The translations under genes were made by a program, and so were the position numbers. 12,153 nt of DNA from Bog-159 sp049520215 (GTDB lineage Bacteria; Acidobacteriota; Terriglobia; Bryobacterales; Bryobacteraceae): contig JBEKPZ010000225.1 in NCBI GenBank assembly GCA_049520215.1, forward strand, positions 1-12,153, written 5' to 3'. Every line of letters starts with the position of its first letter. Position 1 is the first letter of the stretch. Positions 5,983-12,153 of the stretch are shown in pieces. The notes under the pieces are model-generated. The model was not told the DNA's origin. It saw only the letters and a program-made list of their open reading frames with translations, and did not search any database.

Positions 5983-7278
5983 GTGCCCATCACTTACTAC
6001 AAACTGCCCAACGGCCTGCGCGTGATCCTTTCGCCCGACGACACCGCGCCCACGGTGGTCGCCGCGGTCTATTACCGCATCGGATTCCGCGTCGAGCCCA
6101 AGGATCGCACCGGCTTCGCGCACCTGTTCGAACACATGATGTTTCAAGGCTCCCAAAACCTGGGCAAGATGGAATTCATCCGCCTCGTGCAGCAAAACGG
6201 AGGCGTCCTCAACGGCTCCACGCGCTTCGATTTCACCAACTACTTCGAACTGCTCCCCTCCAATAAGCTCGAAACCGCGCTGTGGGCCGAGGCCGACCGC
6301 ATGAAGGGGCTGGCCATCACCGACGAGAATCTGAAAAACCAGCAAGACGTCGTCATCAACGAGGTGAAGACGGCCGTTCTCAACCAGCCCTACGGCGGCT
6401 TCCCCTGGCTGTGGATGCCGCAATACGCCAACTCGAACTGGTATAACTCCCACAATTTCTACGGCGAGCTAAAAGACATCGAAGCCGCCACGCTCGCCGA
6501 CGTGCAGGCGTTCTTCAAAACCTACTACGCGCCCAACAACGCGGCTCTGGCCATCGTGGGCGACTTCGATCCCGGCGAAGCCACGGCCATGATCGCGAAA
6601 TATTTCGCCGGAATTGCGCCGGCCGAATTGCCGCCGCCGCCCGACCTCAGCGAGTCGCGCCAGGAAGAGGAGAAGACCGCCACCCGCCAGGACCCGCTGG
6701 CGAACCGCCCGGCCCTGGCCTTCTCGTACCACATGCCGCCGCGGAATTCGCCGGAATACTTCGCCATGGGTCTGCTCGACCAAATGCTGGTGCAGGGCGA
6801 CGACAGCCTCCTCTACCAGGAACTGGTCAAGAAACACGGGTTCGCCGGTGAAGTGGCCGGAGCCATCAACGAGCTGGGAAACATGTTCGATTACGACGGC
6901 CCCATGCTGTGGACCACATCGCTTTTCCATGACGCCACCGTCCAGCCTGAGCAGATCCTGGCGGCCGTCGATACCGTCATCGAGGGACTGCGGTCGAAGC
7001 CCGTGGACCAAAGCCTGGTAGATCGCAGCATCACCAAGATGCGATCTTACCTGTACGACACTCTGACCCAGTTCGGAGGCTTCGGGCGCGCCGACCTGAT
7101 GGCCTGTTACGCGCTGTTCGACGACGACCCCTCCCGCATCGATTCCCTCGAATCGGAATTCCGCAAAGTGACGCCGCAACTGGTCGAAAGCACCGCCCGC
7201 GAGTATTTGCGCAAGACCAACCGTACCGTGCTGCTGATCGATCCCGGCGCCGGCGCACCCGAAGAGGAACCGCAATGA
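5983..7278 (+). CDS. M16 family zinc metallopeptidase (catalytic partner)
   Basis: A 431-residue M16B-type peptidase. The inverted zinc motif HLFEH is at residues 47-51 (H47 and H51 ligands, E50 catalytic base), and the third ligand E127 lies 76 residues later in 'VVINEVK', the expected distance. The substrate-side C-terminal domain follows a Pro/Glu-rich linker near 215-235. The protein starts directly in the first strand (KLPNGLRVIL) with no signal peptide. The GTG start is forced because in-frame stops inside the set A repeat lie just upstream; a GGAAAGG/GAG patch could serve as ribosome site. The next gene, 9 nt downstream, is its likely inactive partner, as in known M16B heterodimers. 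The substrate is unknown. Confidence 0.93.
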   Translation: MPITYYKLPNGLRVILSPDDTAPTVVAAVYYRIGFRVEPKDRTGFAHLFEHMMFQGSQNLGKMEFIRLVQQNGGVLNGSTRFDFTNYFELLPSNKLETALWAEADRMKGLAITDENLKNQQDVVINEVKTAVLNQPYGGFPWLWMPQYANSNWYNSHNFYGELKDIEAATLADVQAFFKTYYAPNNAALAIVGDFDPGEATAMIAKYFAGIAPAELPPPPDLSESRQEEEKTATRQDPLANRPALAFSYHMPPRNSPEYFAMGLLDQMLVQGDDSLLYQELVKKHGFAGEVAGAINELGNMFDYDGPMLWTTSLFHDATVQPEQILAAVDTVIEGLRSKPVDQSLVDRSITKMRSYLYDTLTQFGGFGRADLMACYALFDDDPSRIDSLESEFRKVTPQLVESTAREYLRKTNRTVLLIDPGAGAPEEEPQ

Positions 7279-7287
7279 GGCTCCGCC

Positions 7288-8658
7288 ATGTCCAGTGAAG
7301 TGTTCGCCGGCCCCCGGGAAACCCCGCCGCAAGGGCCGCCGCCGAAGCCGTTCCATCTGCCCGCCACCACGGATTTCAGCTTGCCGAACGGCATGCAGGT
7401 GACTATCGTCCCTTATGGGATCGTGCCGAAAGTCGCGGTGCGCGCGGTCGTTAGCGCGGGCGCCATCGACGAATCCGCCTCGCAAGTGTGGTTGTCGAAG
7501 CTCAATGCCGCGCTTATGAAGGAAGGCACCCGCACGCGTACGGCCGAGCAGATCGCGCGCGAGGCCGCCGAGATGGGCGGCCAACTCGAAATCGATGCGG
7601 GGTCCGACCACACTTCCGTGGGCGGCGTGGCGCTCTCCGATTTCGGGCCCCAATTCGTGGCGCTGCTGGCGGACGTGCTGACCGCTCCGTCGCTGCCCGC
7701 CTCGGAACTGTCCCGGCTGCAGGCCGACCTGGTCCGTGAACTCTCCATCGGCAAAACGCAGCCTGAGGTGCTCGCCCAGGAGCGCTTCTTCAAAACCCTG
7801 TTCCCCGATCATCCCTACGGGCGCACATTTCCCTCCGAGAGCGACCTCGAAGGCTACACCGTTGAGGACGTGCAGACGTTTTACCGCAAGAACTTCGGCG
7901 CGGCGCGCACGCATCTTTATATTGCGGGCAAGTTGGAAGGCGACCTGCGGCGCGCGGTGGAAGATGCGTTCGGCGGTTGGGCCACCGGATCGCCCGCGCC
8001 CGATCTGCCGGCGCACCCGGCCAAAGTGCGCTCGCTCCAATTCATCGACCGGCCCGGCGCAGAGCAGTCGAACCTCTTGATCGGCCTGCCGGTAGCGGCG
8101 CCGTCCAGTCCGGATTACATCAAGCTGGAGGTCATGGATTCGTTGCTGGGCGGCTCTTTCGCCTCGCGCATTACCAGCAACATTCGCGAGCAGAAGGGCT
8201 ATACCTATTCGCCGGTCAGCCAGATCGGCACCCGCCGGCATCTCGCCTATTGGCTGCAATCCGCCGATGTGACCACCGCCGTCACCGGGCCGGCACTCGA
8301 CGAGATTTTTTACGAAATCGACCGGCTGCGCAACGATCCGCCATCCGCGGAGGAGTTGCAAGGCATCCAGAACTACCTGGCCGGGATCTTCGTTCTACGC
8401 AACACCGTCAGCCCGGACGCCATCATCGCGCAGTTGCATTTCGTGGATGCCCAGGGGCTGGACCGCTCCTACCTGTCCACCTACGTGCGCAAGGTCATGG
8501 ACGTGCAGCCCGCCGACGTCCAAGGCATGGCCGAAACCTACCTCGATCCGGCGAAAATGACCATCGTGGTGGTAGGCGACAAGGCCGAGATCGCGGACCA
8601 GATCGCCCCGTACGAAGCACAACAGGAACCACAGATAAACACAGATGAACACAGATAA
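7288..8658 (+). CDS. M16 family protein lacking the zinc motif (non-catalytic partner)
   Basis: This 456-residue protein has M16 architecture: FSLPNGMQVTIVP at 30-42, and a C-terminal domain with 'SRITSNIREQKGYTYS' at about 293-308. That segment contains the Arg and Tyr that bind substrate in the inactive subunits of M16B pairs. Where HxxEH should stand (about 68-78) it reads WLSKLNAALMKEG, so no zinc site is possible. It is therefore probably the regulatory or binding half of a heterodimer with the upstream peptidase. The N-terminus is Pro-rich with no clear signal peptide. A GAGG about 9 nt upstream supports the ATG. The last 11 residues (QEPQINTDEHR) come from an inverted repeat and are probably not native. 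Confidence 0.92.
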   Translation: MSSEVFAGPRETPPQGPPPKPFHLPATTDFSLPNGMQVTIVPYGIVPKVAVRAVVSAGAIDESASQVWLSKLNAALMKEGTRTRTAEQIAREAAEMGGQLEIDAGSDHTSVGGVALSDFGPQFVALLADVLTAPSLPASELSRLQADLVRELSIGKTQPEVLAQERFFKTLFPDHPYGRTFPSESDLEGYTVEDVQTFYRKNFGAARTHLYIAGKLEGDLRRAVEDAFGGWATGSPAPDLPAHPAKVRSLQFIDRPGAEQSNLLIGLPVAAPSSPDYIKLEVMDSLLGGSFASRITSNIREQKGYTYSPVSQIGTRRHLAYWLQSADVTTAVTGPALDEIFYEIDRLRNDPPSAEELQGIQNYLAGIFVLRNTVSPDAIIAQLHFVDAQGLDRSYLSTYVRKVMDVQPADVQGMAETYLDPAKMTIVVVGDKAEIADQIAPYEAQQEPQINTDEHR

Positions 8659-8723
8659 GACACTCGGACCCGCCGCACAGGAGTGGATCTTATCTGTGTC
8701 TATCTGTGTCCATCTGTGGTTCC
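8625..8723. repeat. Inverted repeat set B, copy 2 (between convergent genes)
   Basis: The left arm 8625-8659 and right arm 8689-8723 are 35-bp reverse complements with about three mismatches. Each contains three 10-bp ACAGATNAAC-type units between GGAACC ends. The left arm encodes the end of the M16 partner. The right arm ends 6 nt before the STAS gene stop on the other strand. The strong stem could act as a two-way terminator between the convergent operons, though I see no clear U-tract. Confidence 0.9.
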
Positions 8724-8729
8724 AGGCTG

Positions 8730-9074
8730 TTAAGCGAAGCTGCGCACGGCCGCGGCTTCGTCGTCGTGCACGTCGAAGACCGTGTATAGCTTGGTGATCT
8801 GCAACAGATCCTTAACCCGCTTGGTCAGATTCAGCAGCTTGAGCTGGCCGCCCTGGTTGGTCACCGTAGTGAAGCCGGACACCAACTCGCCGATCCCCGA
8901 GCTGTCGATATAGGAGACATCTCCGAGGTTCAACAGGATCTTCTTTTGGTTCTTGCCAACCATTTCGCGGAGCAGGTCGCGCAACGCGCTGGACCCTTCT
9001 CCCAACGTGATCCTTCCGGCCACATCCACCACGCTCACGTCGCCGACTTGTCTCGTGCTTAGCTTTATACTCAC
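8730..9074 (-). CDS. STAS-domain anti-sigma-factor antagonist (RsbV/SpoIIAA type)
   Basis: A single STAS domain of 114 residues from the GTG at 9074, which has a strong AGGAGG 9 nt ahead. The TTG at 9098 would read through that ribosome site, so I reject it. The segment VSYIDSSGIGELV at 53-65 carries the serine (S58/S59) that the partner kinase phosphorylates in this family. In partner switching, the unphosphorylated antagonist captures the anti-sigma kinase and frees its sigma factor. The kinase gene is 47 nt upstream on the same strand. No sigma factor or PP2C phosphatase lies nearby, so the output is unknown. Confidence 0.92.
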   Translation of the reverse strand: MSIKLSTRQVGDVSVVDVAGRITLGEGSSALRDLLREMVGKNQKKILLNLGDVSYIDSSGIGELVSGFTTVTNQGGQLKLLNLTKRVKDLLQITKLYTVFDVHDDEAAAVRSFA

Positions 9075-9121
9075 TAAAATATGCCTCCTGGCTCGCAACC
9101 GAGCCTGTTCCCTATCGTCTT

Positions 9122-9583
9122 TTACTTCGACACCAGGTGCTTCACCAAAGTTACTTCGGTACCCGCCGGTTCCAGGCGGCGCACCTGAAAATCGTCCATG
9201 AAAGCCTTGATTAGAAAGATGCCGCGGCCGGAATGCCGCAACAGGTTCTCCTGCGCCAGCGGATCCGGCAGATTGTCGTAATCGAAGCCTTCGCCCTGAT
9301 CCGCGATCCTCACCACAAACTCTCCGGCGGATTTGGAAACCGATAGATGCACTTTCTTGTGGGCGTTATACCGGTTTCCATGCACCACCGCATTGACCAT
9401 GGACTCCCGAACGGCCATGGCGATCTTGTGCAGGTCGTCTTCCGGGACCCCTGCTTTCTCGGCTTCCAGCAACGCCAGTTCTTCGGCGTCATCCACGCTT
9501 TCCAGGGTCGAGTCCAGAAACCGCTCGACGGTTTCCGTATCGCCGCGCGAATTTTTTCCCATAGTCAAGGCGCCACGGCGCAT
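9122..9583 (-). CDS. RsbW-like anti-sigma factor serine kinase (HATPase_c_2)
   Basis: A small GHKL-type ATPase of 153 residues. The N box is RESMVNAVVHGN (59-70, with E60 and N64). The G1 box is DQGEGF (95-100) with a following NLPDP, and the G2 box is GRGIFLIK (119-126). Such proteins bind a sigma factor or other partner and phosphorylate the STAS antagonist, here encoded 47 nt downstream. The ATG at 9583 fits the promoter at 9601-9630, with a short leader. An ATG at 9562 would cost seven residues without losing any domain, and neither has a clear Shine-Dalgarno. The target could be a sigma factor elsewhere in the genome. Confidence 0.92.
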   Translation of the reverse strand: MRRGALTMGKNSRGDTETVERFLDSTLESVDDAEELALLEAEKAGVPEDDLHKIAMAVRESMVNAVVHGNRYNAHKKVHLSVSKSAGEFVVRIADQGEGFDYDNLPDPLAQENLLRHSGRGIFLIKAFMDDFQVRRLEPAGTEVTLVKHLVSK

Positions 9584-9600
9584 GGTCAAAACGAATGGCT

Positions 9601-9630
9601 AGAATAAATTACCGGAGTGCTGAAAGTCAA
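9601..9630 (-). promoter_or_regulatory. Sigma70-type promoter of the kinase-STAS operon
   Basis: Read on the minus strand, TTGACT (9630-9625) and TATTCT (9606-9601) are separated by 18 nt. They score 5 of 6 and 4 of 6 against consensus. Transcription would start near 9594, about 11 nt before the ATG at 9583. Confidence 0.5.
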
Positions 9631-9645
9631 GCTCGCAGCCCAAAA

Positions 9646-9688
9646 GAGGCGGCCTGAGAGGCCGCCGCAGGCTGAGAGCCTGCCCCAC
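9646..9688. repeat. Palindromic repeat set A, copy 3
   Basis: This 43-bp double hairpin is nearly identical to 5911-5953. It lies 11 bp after the stop of the TPR gene and upstream of the promoter of the kinase-STAS operon, so its stems could help end the TPR transcript. No target-site duplication is evident. Confidence 0.85.
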
Positions 9689-9699
9689 TAAAGTCGGCG

Positions 9700-10944
9700 T
9701 CATTCCCTCGCCGCAGCCTTGGCCTGCTCGGTGGCGCCCGAAAGCCGCTCCAGTTCGGCAAGTTCCCTTTTCATCCGCGCGGCGTCCTCCGCATCCGGCG
9801 CCAGCGCAACGTAGTTGCGAAGGTGCGCGGCGGCGCCCACGTAGTCCTTCTTCCACGCCAGGATCGTCGCCAGCACTTGCTCCAGCTTTGGGTACCGGTG
9901 GGTCGGATCCAGCTTTTCCCCGGCCCGCGCGCTCTTCTCCGCCGCACCAAACTGGCCCAGGTTCAGGTTGGCGGTGGCACTGTAATAATATGCCACAGGG
10001 TAGTCCACCGCATCCAGTTTCAGCAGCCGGCTGGTGGTGTCGGCAAGTCCGGCCCAGCTTTCGCCTCTGAATTCCATCCCGGCCAGCTTCAGGTACGGGC
10101 TGACGAATTTGGCGTCCGCCATGATCGCCTTCGCATAGGACTTGCGCGCCTGCTCCAAATCCTCATTCTGCTCCTGAGTCCGCCCCAGCTCATACCATGC
10201 CGCCGCATAGTTGGGATAGATCTCCACAGCTTTCTGGAGATCCTTGACGGCCTCCGCGAGTTTGTTCTTGCGTATATTTTGAAGGGCTCGCTGGTAAGCC
10301 CGGCGGGCCTCCTTGGGAGCTTCGAGACTGGTCACGCTGACAGCCGAGCCCTCCACATTAGCCAACCGGTGCAACACGATGGTGCCGACGTTCGAATCGT
10401 CAAGAACGCGCCGTGCCCCCAGGCTGACCGTATCCGAGCGAAAACCCGCCAGCACCGCGCGCAGGTCGCAGTTGGCAAGCTCCAAATCGGGCGTGTTGGG
10501 CGTCTGTGACTGCTGCGATCCAATACTGTTGGAAACGCCGGCTCCCGAGTGGCTGGTGCCTTGCAGAACGGAACCCCCTTCGCTGGCGTCCTGCATGACC
10601 CCGGATGACTGGCCGATCTGAAAACTGAACCGCCCCTTTTTATCGGTGTACCCTTGGGCCCGCGGCGCACCATTGCATACCCGCTCAATGGTGACCGGAT
10701 CCGGAGGTGCGTTGCCGTCGTCCAGCATGACGTTGCCGCTCAAGTAAATGCCCCCGTTGAGGGAACCGACTGGCGGCCCGTCCGACCGCCCCGTCAAGTT
10801 AGGGGGAGCCATGCTCGGCCCCGGCCCGGTAGTTGCGCCTGATGAGGAAGGAGATCCAGGCCTTTGCGCCGTTACCACTTGAATGGAGGTGACAATCCCG
10901 ATCGCCAGCCCCGCCCAGCTTCGCATCCTGATGCTCATCCGCAT
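9700..10944 (-). CDS. Secreted TPR protein with an N-terminal carboxypeptidase-regulatory-like domain
   Basis: A 414-residue exported protein. A basic start and hydrophobic core give a signal peptide, probably cut after VVTA (residue 26). A Pro/Ser/Gly-rich region runs to about 60. A beta-rich segment follows (GGIYLSGNVMLDDG, then GYTDKKGRFSFQI at 98-110), typical of carboxypeptidase-regulatory-like domains. A Ser/Gly/Gln-rich insert at about 112-150 splits that domain before 'CDLRAVLAGF' and 'VGTIVLHRL'. C90 and C159 could form a disulfide. About four TPR-like helical pairs follow (roughly 212-385). The ATG at 10944 has AAGGGGG 7 nt ahead. It is monocistronic as far as can be seen. Its partners are unknown; this class is thought to mediate envelope protein interactions. 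Confidence 0.85.
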   Translation of the reverse strand: MRMSIRMRSWAGLAIGIVTSIQVVTAQRPGSPSSSGATTGPGPSMAPPNLTGRSDGPPVGSLNGGIYLSGNVMLDDGNAPPDPVTIERVCNGAPRAQGYTDKKGRFSFQIGQSSGVMQDASEGGSVLQGTSHSGAGVSNSIGSQQSQTPNTPDLELANCDLRAVLAGFRSDTVSLGARRVLDDSNVGTIVLHRLANVEGSAVSVTSLEAPKEARRAYQRALQNIRKNKLAEAVKDLQKAVEIYPNYAAAWYELGRTQEQNEDLEQARKSYAKAIMADAKFVSPYLKLAGMEFRGESWAGLADTTSRLLKLDAVDYPVAYYYSATANLNLGQFGAAEKSARAGEKLDPTHRYPKLEQVLATILAWKKDYVGAAAHLRNYVALAPDAEDAARMKRELAELERLSGATEQAKAAARE

Positions 10945-10970
10945 GAGAGCACCCCCTTTTCGCTAGTCAC

Positions 10971-10976
10971 ATTATA
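10971..10976 (-). promoter_or_regulatory. -10 box of the TPR gene
   Basis: On the minus strand a perfect TATAAT lies 26 nt before the ATG, leaving a leader of about 20 nt that includes the AAGGGGG ribosome site. The region 17 nt upstream (GCATGT) is a poor -35 box, so activation by a regulator or another sigma factor is possible. Confidence 0.5.
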
Positions 10977-11000
10977 CACTGGTCTGCCGTGGCACATGCC

Positions 11001-11044
11001 GTGTGGCGGGCGTCCAGGCGTGCGGCGGGCTCCAGACCCGCCCT
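11001..11044. repeat. Palindromic repeat set C, copy 2 (shorter)
   Basis: It shares the first half of the 5738 element (GTGNGGCGGGCGTCCA, then TGCGGCGGG and CTCCAGA) and contains the stem GGCGGG-CTCCAGA-CCCGCC. The second half with the outer closing stem is missing. It lies between the divergent promoters of the TPR gene and the lipoprotein gene. Confidence 0.75.
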
Positions 11045-11083
11045 TTCTCCCAATACGTTCGTTGCAGGACCCGCCTCAAGCCT

Positions 11084-11092
11084 TGCTAGAAT
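11084..11092 (+). promoter_or_regulatory. Extended -10 promoter of the lipoprotein gene
   Basis: TGC-TAGAAT forms an extended -10 element. A possible -35 TTGCAG at 11062-11067 is 19 nt away. Transcription would start near 11099, after an ATG at 11093 but before the ATG at 11114, which supports the latter as the start. Confidence 0.5.
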
Positions 11093-11113
11093 ATGGCTTC
11101 GCAGAATGGTCCC

Positions 11114-11731
11114 ATGAAAACATTCACCATCTTGTCCGCTGCCGCCCTGCTGCTGGTGCTGGCCGGGTGTTCGACGGAACCCCCCGCGCCGCAAAAGAAG
11201 GCCGAAGAAAAACCCGCCGAGCCGGTTACGGGCCGTCAAGCCCTTCAGCAGATGTTTATCGCCGCGCGTGGCTGGGCCCCCGATGTCCAGCCCATCAAAG
11301 TCACCTGCATCTTGCTGCCCGAGGTCAAGGCCGAGCCGGGAAAAGCCCCCGCGTGGCAGGCCCTCTTCGTCTCCGCCAGCCACAGCAAGGCGCGCAGTTA
11401 CACCTATTCCGTCGTGGAATCCGAGGGCAATCTTCACAAGGGCGTGTTTGCCGGGTTGGATCAAAGCTGGTCCGGTCCCTCGGGAGAGACGAAGCCTTTC
11501 CCCATGGCCGCCATCCAATTCGATTCCGATCAAGCCTATCAGACCGCGATGAAAAAAGGCGCCGAGTACGACAAGAAGAACCCCGGCAAACCGATCATCT
11601 TTTTGTTGGAAGCCAACAACAAATTCCCCGACGTCAGTTGGCGAGTGATCTGGGGCGAGTCCGTAGGCACCAGCGCCTTCTCGGTTTTCGTGGACGCCTC
11701 GACCGGCGGATATCTGGAAACCATGCACTGA
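11114..11731 (+). CDS. Small lipoprotein, PepSY-like appearance
   Basis: A 205-residue protein with a lipoprotein signal peptide: Lys near the start, a hydrophobic core, and the lipobox LAGC with C19 as the lipidated residue. A Pro/Lys/Glu-rich tether follows (about 20-45). The body has alternating strands and a late 'SWRVIWG...SAFSVFVDASTGGYLE' (about 175-202), which recalls the closing strand and 'VDA.TGEVL' ending of PepSY domains. That resemblance is by eye only. I chose the ATG at 11114 over 11093 because of the promoter position and because seven extra residues would precede the signal peptide. It should sit in the periplasm, anchored to a membrane. Its function is unknown and it has no clear operon partner. 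Confidence 0.8.
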   Translation: MKTFTILSAAALLLVLAGCSTEPPAPQKKAEEKPAEPVTGRQALQQMFIAARGWAPDVQPIKVTCILLPEVKAEPGKAPAWQALFVSASHSKARSYTYSVVESEGNLHKGVFAGLDQSWSGPSGETKPFPMAAIQFDSDQAYQTAMKKGAEYDKKNPGKPIIFLLEANNKFPDVSWRVIWGESVGTSAFSVFVDASTGGYLETMH

Positions 11732-11750
11732 GCCATATCCCAAGAAACTT

Positions 11751-11833
11751 GGAACCACAGATGGATACAGATGCACACAGATAAGAAAATGTTTTGGCGT
11801 TATCCGTGTCTATCTGTGTTCCTCTGTGGTTCC
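11751..11833. repeat. Inverted repeat set B, copy 3
   Basis: The left arm 11751-11785 and right arm 11799-11833 have the same GGAACC ends and 10-bp ACAGAT-type units as the copy at 8625, with more mismatches. It starts 20 bp after the lipoprotein stop. Its right arm runs in frame into the CBM9-like gene. A small CCAAG-AAA-CTTGG hairpin overlaps its left edge (11740-11752). Confidence 0.85.
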
Positions 11834-12153
11834 CTGTTCTGCCTTATGGCGCGTGAGCCTGAGACTGCCGCCAGCCGCTACGCGGCATCCGATTTCGCGC
11901 TGACCGCCAACCCGCAGGCCCGGCAATGGAAAAACGCGCCCGCCGTATTCGCCGGAAATGGCCCGCGCGGCGAACCCGTCCCCGGCCACCGCACCGAGAT
12001 CCGTTCCCGCTGGACCAGCACCAACATCTACTTCCTGTTCATTTGCCCCTACCAGGAGTTGCATCTGAAACCGAAACCGTCCACGGCCGCCGAGACCAAT
12101 CAGCTCTGGAACTGGGATGTGGCCGAGGTTTTCGTGGGCAGCGATTTCGATCG
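11789..12153 (+). CDS. CBM9-like carbohydrate-binding domain protein, N-terminal part (runs off window)
   Basis: 121 residues are visible and the frame is open at the window end. Residues 33-120 match the style of the carbohydrate-binding family 9-like beta-sandwich: 'W' early (QWKNAPAVF), 'TEIRSRWTSTNIYFLFICPY' in the core, and 'LWNWDVAEVFVGSDF', the usual 'D..EVF' strand. From the ATG at 11789 the first 21 residues form a signal-peptide-like leader (hydrophobic CLSVFLCGSLFCLMA), most of it encoded by the set B repeat. The alternative ATG at 11846 starts after that leader and would give a cytoplasmic protein. No convincing Shine-Dalgarno precedes either. Proteins of this type are usually exported, which favours the longer form. 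The ligand is unknown. Confidence 0.7.
   Translation, partial: MFWRYPCLSVFLCGSLFCLMAREPETAASRYAASDFALTANPQARQWKNAPAVFAGNGPRGEPVPGHRTEIRSRWTSTNIYFLFICPYQELHLKPKPSTAAETNQLWNWDVAEVFVGSDFD

Noticed and set aside
6469..8361. A 630-codon open frame on the minus strand
   Set aside because: It is antisense to both M16 genes, has no recognisable domain, and has the His/Arg/Gly-rich composition typical of GC-rich shadow frames.
8625..8723. The 10-bp ACAGAT units as origin iterons or a CRISPR array
   Set aside because: Only three units per arm, arranged as an inverted repeat with no spacers and no replication or cas gene nearby.
10864..11784. A 306-codon plus-strand frame across the lipoprotein gene
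   Set aside because: It is out of frame with the lipoprotein, which has a clear lipobox and ribosome-proximal promoter; the frame covers intergenic repeats too.
11810..12064. A minus-strand frame opposite the CBM9-like gene
   Set aside because: It reads through the set B repeat and has no recognisable domain, while the plus strand has a CBM9-like pattern.

Overview
The window is bacterial and GC-rich, and every gene reads as protein-coding; I see no tRNA, rRNA or CRISPR array. The gene content suggests an Acidobacteriota-like bacterium, perhaps of the Solibacter/Bryobacter group. This rests on a long-form nuo cluster, a carboxypeptidase-regulatory/TPR secreted protein, a CBM9-like protein and abundant short palindromic repeats. 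It is inference from gene style and memory of such repeats, not a database result.

Region 1 (1-5520, minus strand) is a respiratory complex I operon read nuoA, nuoC, nuoD, nuoE, nuoF, an unknown gene, then nuoG (cut by the window edge). These encode the NADH-oxidising arm (NuoE/F/G), the connecting and quinone-site subunits (NuoC/D) and one membrane subunit (NuoA). Two things are odd. No nuoB lies in its usual place between nuoA and nuoC. An unrecognised 276-residue membrane-anchored or secreted protein is translationally coupled between nuoF and nuoG. A good sigma70-type promoter precedes nuoA; it overlaps a possible divergent promoter and the first codons of a ThiS-like gene on the plus strand.

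Region 2 (5514-8658, plus strand) has a ThiS-like sulfur-carrier protein, a repeat-filled spacer, and two adjacent M16 peptidase-family genes. The first has the zinc motif HxxEH and the second lacks it, which matches the known active/inactive M16B heterodimer arrangement.

Region 3 (8730-10976, minus strand) has an RsbW-like anti-sigma kinase and a STAS anti-sigma-factor antagonist in one operon with a visible promoter. Upstream of them is a secreted TPR protein with its own -10 element.

Region 4 (11084-12153, plus strand) has a small lipoprotein of PepSY-like appearance and the start of a CBM9-like protein.

The most distinctive structure is the set of at least eight palindromic repeats in three sets. 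Set A is a 43-bp double hairpin at 1451, 5911 and 9646. Set B is a long inverted repeat made of 10-bp 'ACAGATNAAC'-type units at 3280, 8625 and 11751. Set C is a larger multi-hairpin unit at 5738 and 11001, similar to the reverse complement of A. Several copies run into coding sequence. They supply the C-terminal tail of NuoF, the last residues of the inactive M16 protein, and possibly the signal peptide of the CBM9-like protein.
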